Positions 4,337-6,193 of a stretch of DNA of 6,193 nt are shown here, piece by piece. Both the position numbers and the translations under genes were made by a program. The stretch spans positions 1-6,193 of the forward strand of contig CAZADH010000336.1 of NCBI GenBank assembly GCA_964483805.1. Direction: 5' to 3'. Source of the stretch: CAZADH01 sp964483805. Lineage in GTDB: Bacteria; Muiribacteriota; Ozemobacteria; Ozemobacterales; Ozemobacteraceae. A model generated the notes under the pieces. It made no database searches and was not told where the DNA came from. It saw only the letters and a program-made list of their open reading frames with translations. Position 1 is the first letter of the stretch. Each line of letters begins with the position of its first letter.

Positions 4337-5994
4337 CGACGTTTACTAACAATTGTTGTTTGTCGCAGCGGCGCCGGCATGGCCTCGGCCTGTCGCTCAT
4401 CGAACTGACCCTCGCGATTGCTCTGGTGTCGATTGTCGGCATTTTCGTCTACACGCACGCAACGCAGGCCTGGGTCGCCAACGAACGCAATATCTCGACG
4501 ATTCTCACGTCGACCACCGCGACCAATCTGCAGGAGAGCCTGCTCGCGACAACCACCCCGATGGCAGCCCTCGATTCGCTCGTCCCTGGCTCCAGTGGCA
4601 CCTGGAAACCGCTTCCTGCCGATTCACCGATCTTTGCCGGTGGACCGACCCGCATCGAGGTGATAGCCACGACCACGTTCGACAGCAACGGCTCGATGGC
4701 GATCATCGTGCGCGACAATTTCGGCAACACGGTGATCATCGCAAGCGGCGCGGCATCGGCATCACAGCCTGTGGCTGACCCATCGGGGGGCGGCGGAGTC
4801 GCACCGATCACGAACATCGCCACCTTCACCCGCACCGTCATTGCAGCGGGACAGAAGCATACGTTATACCTACGACGCACCGATGCAGCGCTTTATGCAA
4901 CGGGCGACAACAGCGCAGGACAGTTGGGTATCGGCGCGTCACCCCGAAGTGCGGTGTTGGTCAGGGTCAACGGCTTGCCGGGTTCCCCGGCAGCCGTCGG
5001 GGCCGGTTTGGCATTTTCGCTGATCGTGCAGACCGATGGCACCGTGTGGACTTGGGGTAACAACGAGCGCGGCCAGCTCGGTGACGGCACGACGGTGAGC
5101 CCGCGCACCGCACCGATTCAGATGAAGGGAGTGGGCGCGGTGGCGTCGCTGTCGAACATCGTCGCCGTCAGTGCCGGGGCCTCTTTCGCTGTCGCTCTCG
5201 AGGCCTCGGGTTCGGTCGTGGCCTGGGGCGACGGACGCCTCGGCCAATTGGGCAACAACGCGGCGCCAGCAACCCCGCAAACCATACCGATTCGCTGTGT
5301 TGGACCAGGCAACGTCGGCGTCGCTTCGCAAGTGGTGGCTATCGCCTGCGGCTGGCGACACGTCGTAGCGCTGCTTGCCAACGGCCGGGTAATGACCTGG
5401 GGCGCCAATGAAGCCGGGCAAATTGGCGATGGTACTGGCGGTACGACCGGCGCATTTACTTCCATTCCCGTTGTCATCACCTCGATTCCCGCGTCCGTCA
5501 CCGCCATCGCGGCCGGCGGCGCGCATTCGCTCGCAGTCACCGCGGCCGGTAACGTGTACGCCTGGGGCGACAACAACTGGGGCCAGCTCGGCATAGGCAA
5601 CAGCTCAGTTCAGCGCAAAAACCCGGTCGTCGTGAGGAGTGAAGCCGGTGGCGGAGACCTCACTGGCATCGTTGGTGTTGCTGCCGGTGCATCACACTCC
5701 CTGACACTCGGCAACGCTGGAACCTGCTGGTCGTTTGGGACGGACGCGAACGGCGCACTCGGGGATGGATCTGCAACGACCGACCAGAATCGTCCCGTTC
5801 CGGTGAGAAATGTCGGCGGTTCGTCAGCACTCAGCGGCGTCGCCTCGATCACGTGCGGCGCTTACCATTCGATCGCCAGCCTGACAACAAACGCGATCGT
5901 CGGTTGGGGCCGCGATTTCGACAGCCAACTGGGCGACAACGTTTCGCCCGGCACGACCCTGCGGACCGTGCCGGTGAACGCAGTCATACCGTAA
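4333..5994 (+). CDS. pseudopilin fused to a seven-repeat RCC1 beta-propeller
   Basis: The protein is 553 aa from ATG 4333, which overlaps the previous stop as ATGA. Residues 1-19 are a basic leader (RRRHGLG). Prepilin peptidase cleavage is expected after Gly19, giving LSLIELTLAIALVSIVGIF with Glu24 at +5. Residues 20-145 are the pilin helix and a small domain with RIEVIATTTFDSNG and MAIIVRDNFGNTVIIASG. A flexible linker containing SGGGG (151-155) leads into seven RCC1 repeats (about 168-550). The repeat core has the form AAGxxHSLxL...GxVxxWGxNxxGQLGxG, with core glycines at 173, 225, 282, 340, 395, 452 and 509, a spacing of 52-58 residues. Seven repeats are the canonical number for a closed RCC1 propeller. 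The mature protein has four cysteines (322, 339, 465, 508), all in the propeller. The reading frame is continuous through the junction. Expected place: filament tip or inner-membrane pool, with the propeller outside the membrane, where it could bind a ligand, a surface or cargo (inference). The eukaryotic RCC1 exchange-factor activity should not be assumed. Confidence 0.93.
   Translation: MTTFTNNCCLSQRRRHGLGLSLIELTLAIALVSIVGIFVYTHATQAWVANERNISTILTSTTATNLQESLLATTTPMAALDSLVPGSSGTWKPLPADSPIFAGGPTRIEVIATTTFDSNGSMAIIVRDNFGNTVIIASGAASASQPVADPSGGGGVAPITNIATFTRTVIAAGQKHTLYLRRTDAALYATGDNSAGQLGIGASPRSAVLVRVNGLPGSPAAVGAGLAFSLIVQTDGTVWTWGNNERGQLGDGTTVSPRTAPIQMKGVGAVASLSNIVAVSAGASFAVALEASGSVVAWGDGRLGQLGNNAAPATPQTIPIRCVGPGNVGVASQVVAIACGWRHVVALLANGRVMTWGANEAGQIGDGTGGTTGAFTSIPVVITSIPASVTAIAAGGAHSLAVTAAGNVYAWGDNNWGQLGIGNSSVQRKNPVVVRSEAGGGDLTGIVGVAAGASHSLTLGNAGTCWSFGTDANGALGDGSATTDQNRPVPVRNVGGSSALSGVASITCGAYHSIASLTTNAIVGWGRDFDSQLGDNVSPGTTLRTVPVNAVIP
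4834..5991 (+). repeat. seven tandem RCC1 repeats (protein-level repeat, about 170 bp period)
   Basis: Seven units encode blades with the conserved patterns AAGQKHTLYL, GAGLAFSLIV, SAGASFAVAL, ACGWRHVVAL, AAGGAHSLAV, AAGASHSLTL and TCGAYHSIAS. Each is followed by a WG or equivalent turn and a GQLG-type motif (GQLGIG, GQLGDG, GQLGNN, GQIGDG, GQLGIG, GALGDG, SQLGDN). Units 2 and 3 have Phe in place of the usual His, and unit 1 has ATG in place of WG. The DNA of the units is well diverged, so this is an old protein repeat and not a recent tandem duplication. Confidence 0.92.
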
Positions 5995-6114
5995 CCGCAA
6001 GGATTTGGCGACCGGCCAACAACACGCGGCCTCCCTTGTCTCCCACCGCCACAAATGTTACCTTGAGGCAAGCTTACCCGACCCCATCCACCCGCACGCG
6101 GAGGCTCTGATTCA
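5995..6114 (+). other. intergenic region between the pseudopilin operon and the next gene
   Basis: These 120 bp carry no open frame of note. I see no stem followed by a T-run, so no clear terminator, and only very weak promoter-like matches. GGAGG at 6100-6104 is a good ribosome-binding site 10 nt before ATG 6115. The gap is the longest non-coding stretch in the window and the most likely place for a transcription boundary. Confidence 0.55.
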
Positions 6115-6193
6115 ATGGTGTTCTTCCGGTCCGCCATCGGCGGCCTCATCGAGATCGAGGCGAGTTACGTGCGCCTCGTCAAGAGGGTGGGGG
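6115..6193 (+). CDS. start of a downstream gene, function unknown (partial)
   Basis: ATG 6115 follows GGAGG (6100-6104) at a 10-nt spacing, and the frame stays open to the window end. The 26 visible residues read MVFFRSAIGGLIEIEASYVR followed by LVKRVG. This is too short to assign a family. The codons are GC-biased like those of the other genes. Because of the 120-bp gap and its own ribosome-binding site it may be a separate transcription unit. Confidence 0.6.
   Translation, partial: MVFFRSAIGGLIEIEASYVRLVKRVG

Noticed and set aside
4348..4357. A perfect 10-bp palindrome, AACAATTGTT, in the leader codons of the fusion gene
   Set aside because: It is short, occurs once, and is explained by the Asn-Asn-Cys codons. 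No second copy was seen.
4834..5991. Reading the RCC1 repeats as a chromatin-binding guanine nucleotide exchange factor
   Set aside because: RCC1 repeats are a general propeller scaffold and are widespread in bacterial surface proteins. The pilin N-terminus puts this domain outside the cytoplasm.
6036..6064. A possible promoter, TTGTCT and TACCTT with a 17-bp spacer
   Set aside because: Only about half of each hexamer matches the consensus, which is expected by chance in 120 bp.
1..6193. CRISPR arrays, tRNA or rRNA genes, insertion sequences, attachment sites
   Set aside because: No direct repeat-spacer pattern, no cloverleaf, no transposase-like protein and no terminal inverted repeats were seen on either strand.

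Overview
The window is a GC-rich, densely packed bacterial operon on the + strand. Its identifiable parts belong to the type II secretion / type IV pilus family of inner-membrane assembly machines. It holds a GspF/PilC platform protein, a small helical protein of unknown function, an extended-SDR sugar-nucleotide epimerase, and four consecutive pilin-like proteins. The fourth pilin-like protein is fused to a C-terminal domain of seven RCC1 repeats, enough for a complete beta-propeller. No protein in the window names the host. The GC-rich coding sequence, the GAFTLVE-type prepilin motif and a pseudopilin/RCC1 combination would fit Verrucomicrobiota or Planctomycetota, but this is a guess.

Layout: 1-162 is the Pro/Ala/Thr-rich C-terminal end of an upstream protein, whose stop overlaps the gspF start (ATGA). 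gspF is 159-1379. After 51 bp comes a 74-aa helical hypothetical (1431-1655), then 55 bp containing a small hairpin and a good ribosome-binding site, then the epimerase (1711-2760). Eighteen bp later the pseudopilin block begins: a GspH/FimT-like pseudopilin (2779-3318), a GspJ/PilW-like pseudopilin (3315-3878), a short GspK/PilX-like protein without the usual Glu at +5 (3875-4336), and the pseudopilin-RCC1 fusion (4333-5994). All three junctions inside this block are 4-bp ATGA overlaps, implying translational coupling and fixed stoichiometry. A 120-bp gap (5995-6114) precedes a new gene with a good ribosome-binding site (6115 onward), cut by the window end.

How they may work together (inference): GspF would be the membrane platform on which an ATPase, not in the window, drives assembly of a pseudopilus. 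The four minor pseudopilins would form the initiating tip complex, as GspH/I/J/K or FimU/PilV/W/X do. The RCC1 propeller would then sit at the filament tip outside the inner membrane, covalently joined to a pilin. This is comparable in idea to the propeller of the separate tip protein PilY1 in type IV pili. The epimerase may supply a sugar for surface polysaccharide or for glycosylation of the filament or its cargo. The most interesting item is the pilin-propeller fusion. Smaller points are the very long prepilin leaders of the first two pseudopilins and the hairpin-forming DNA within both leaders.
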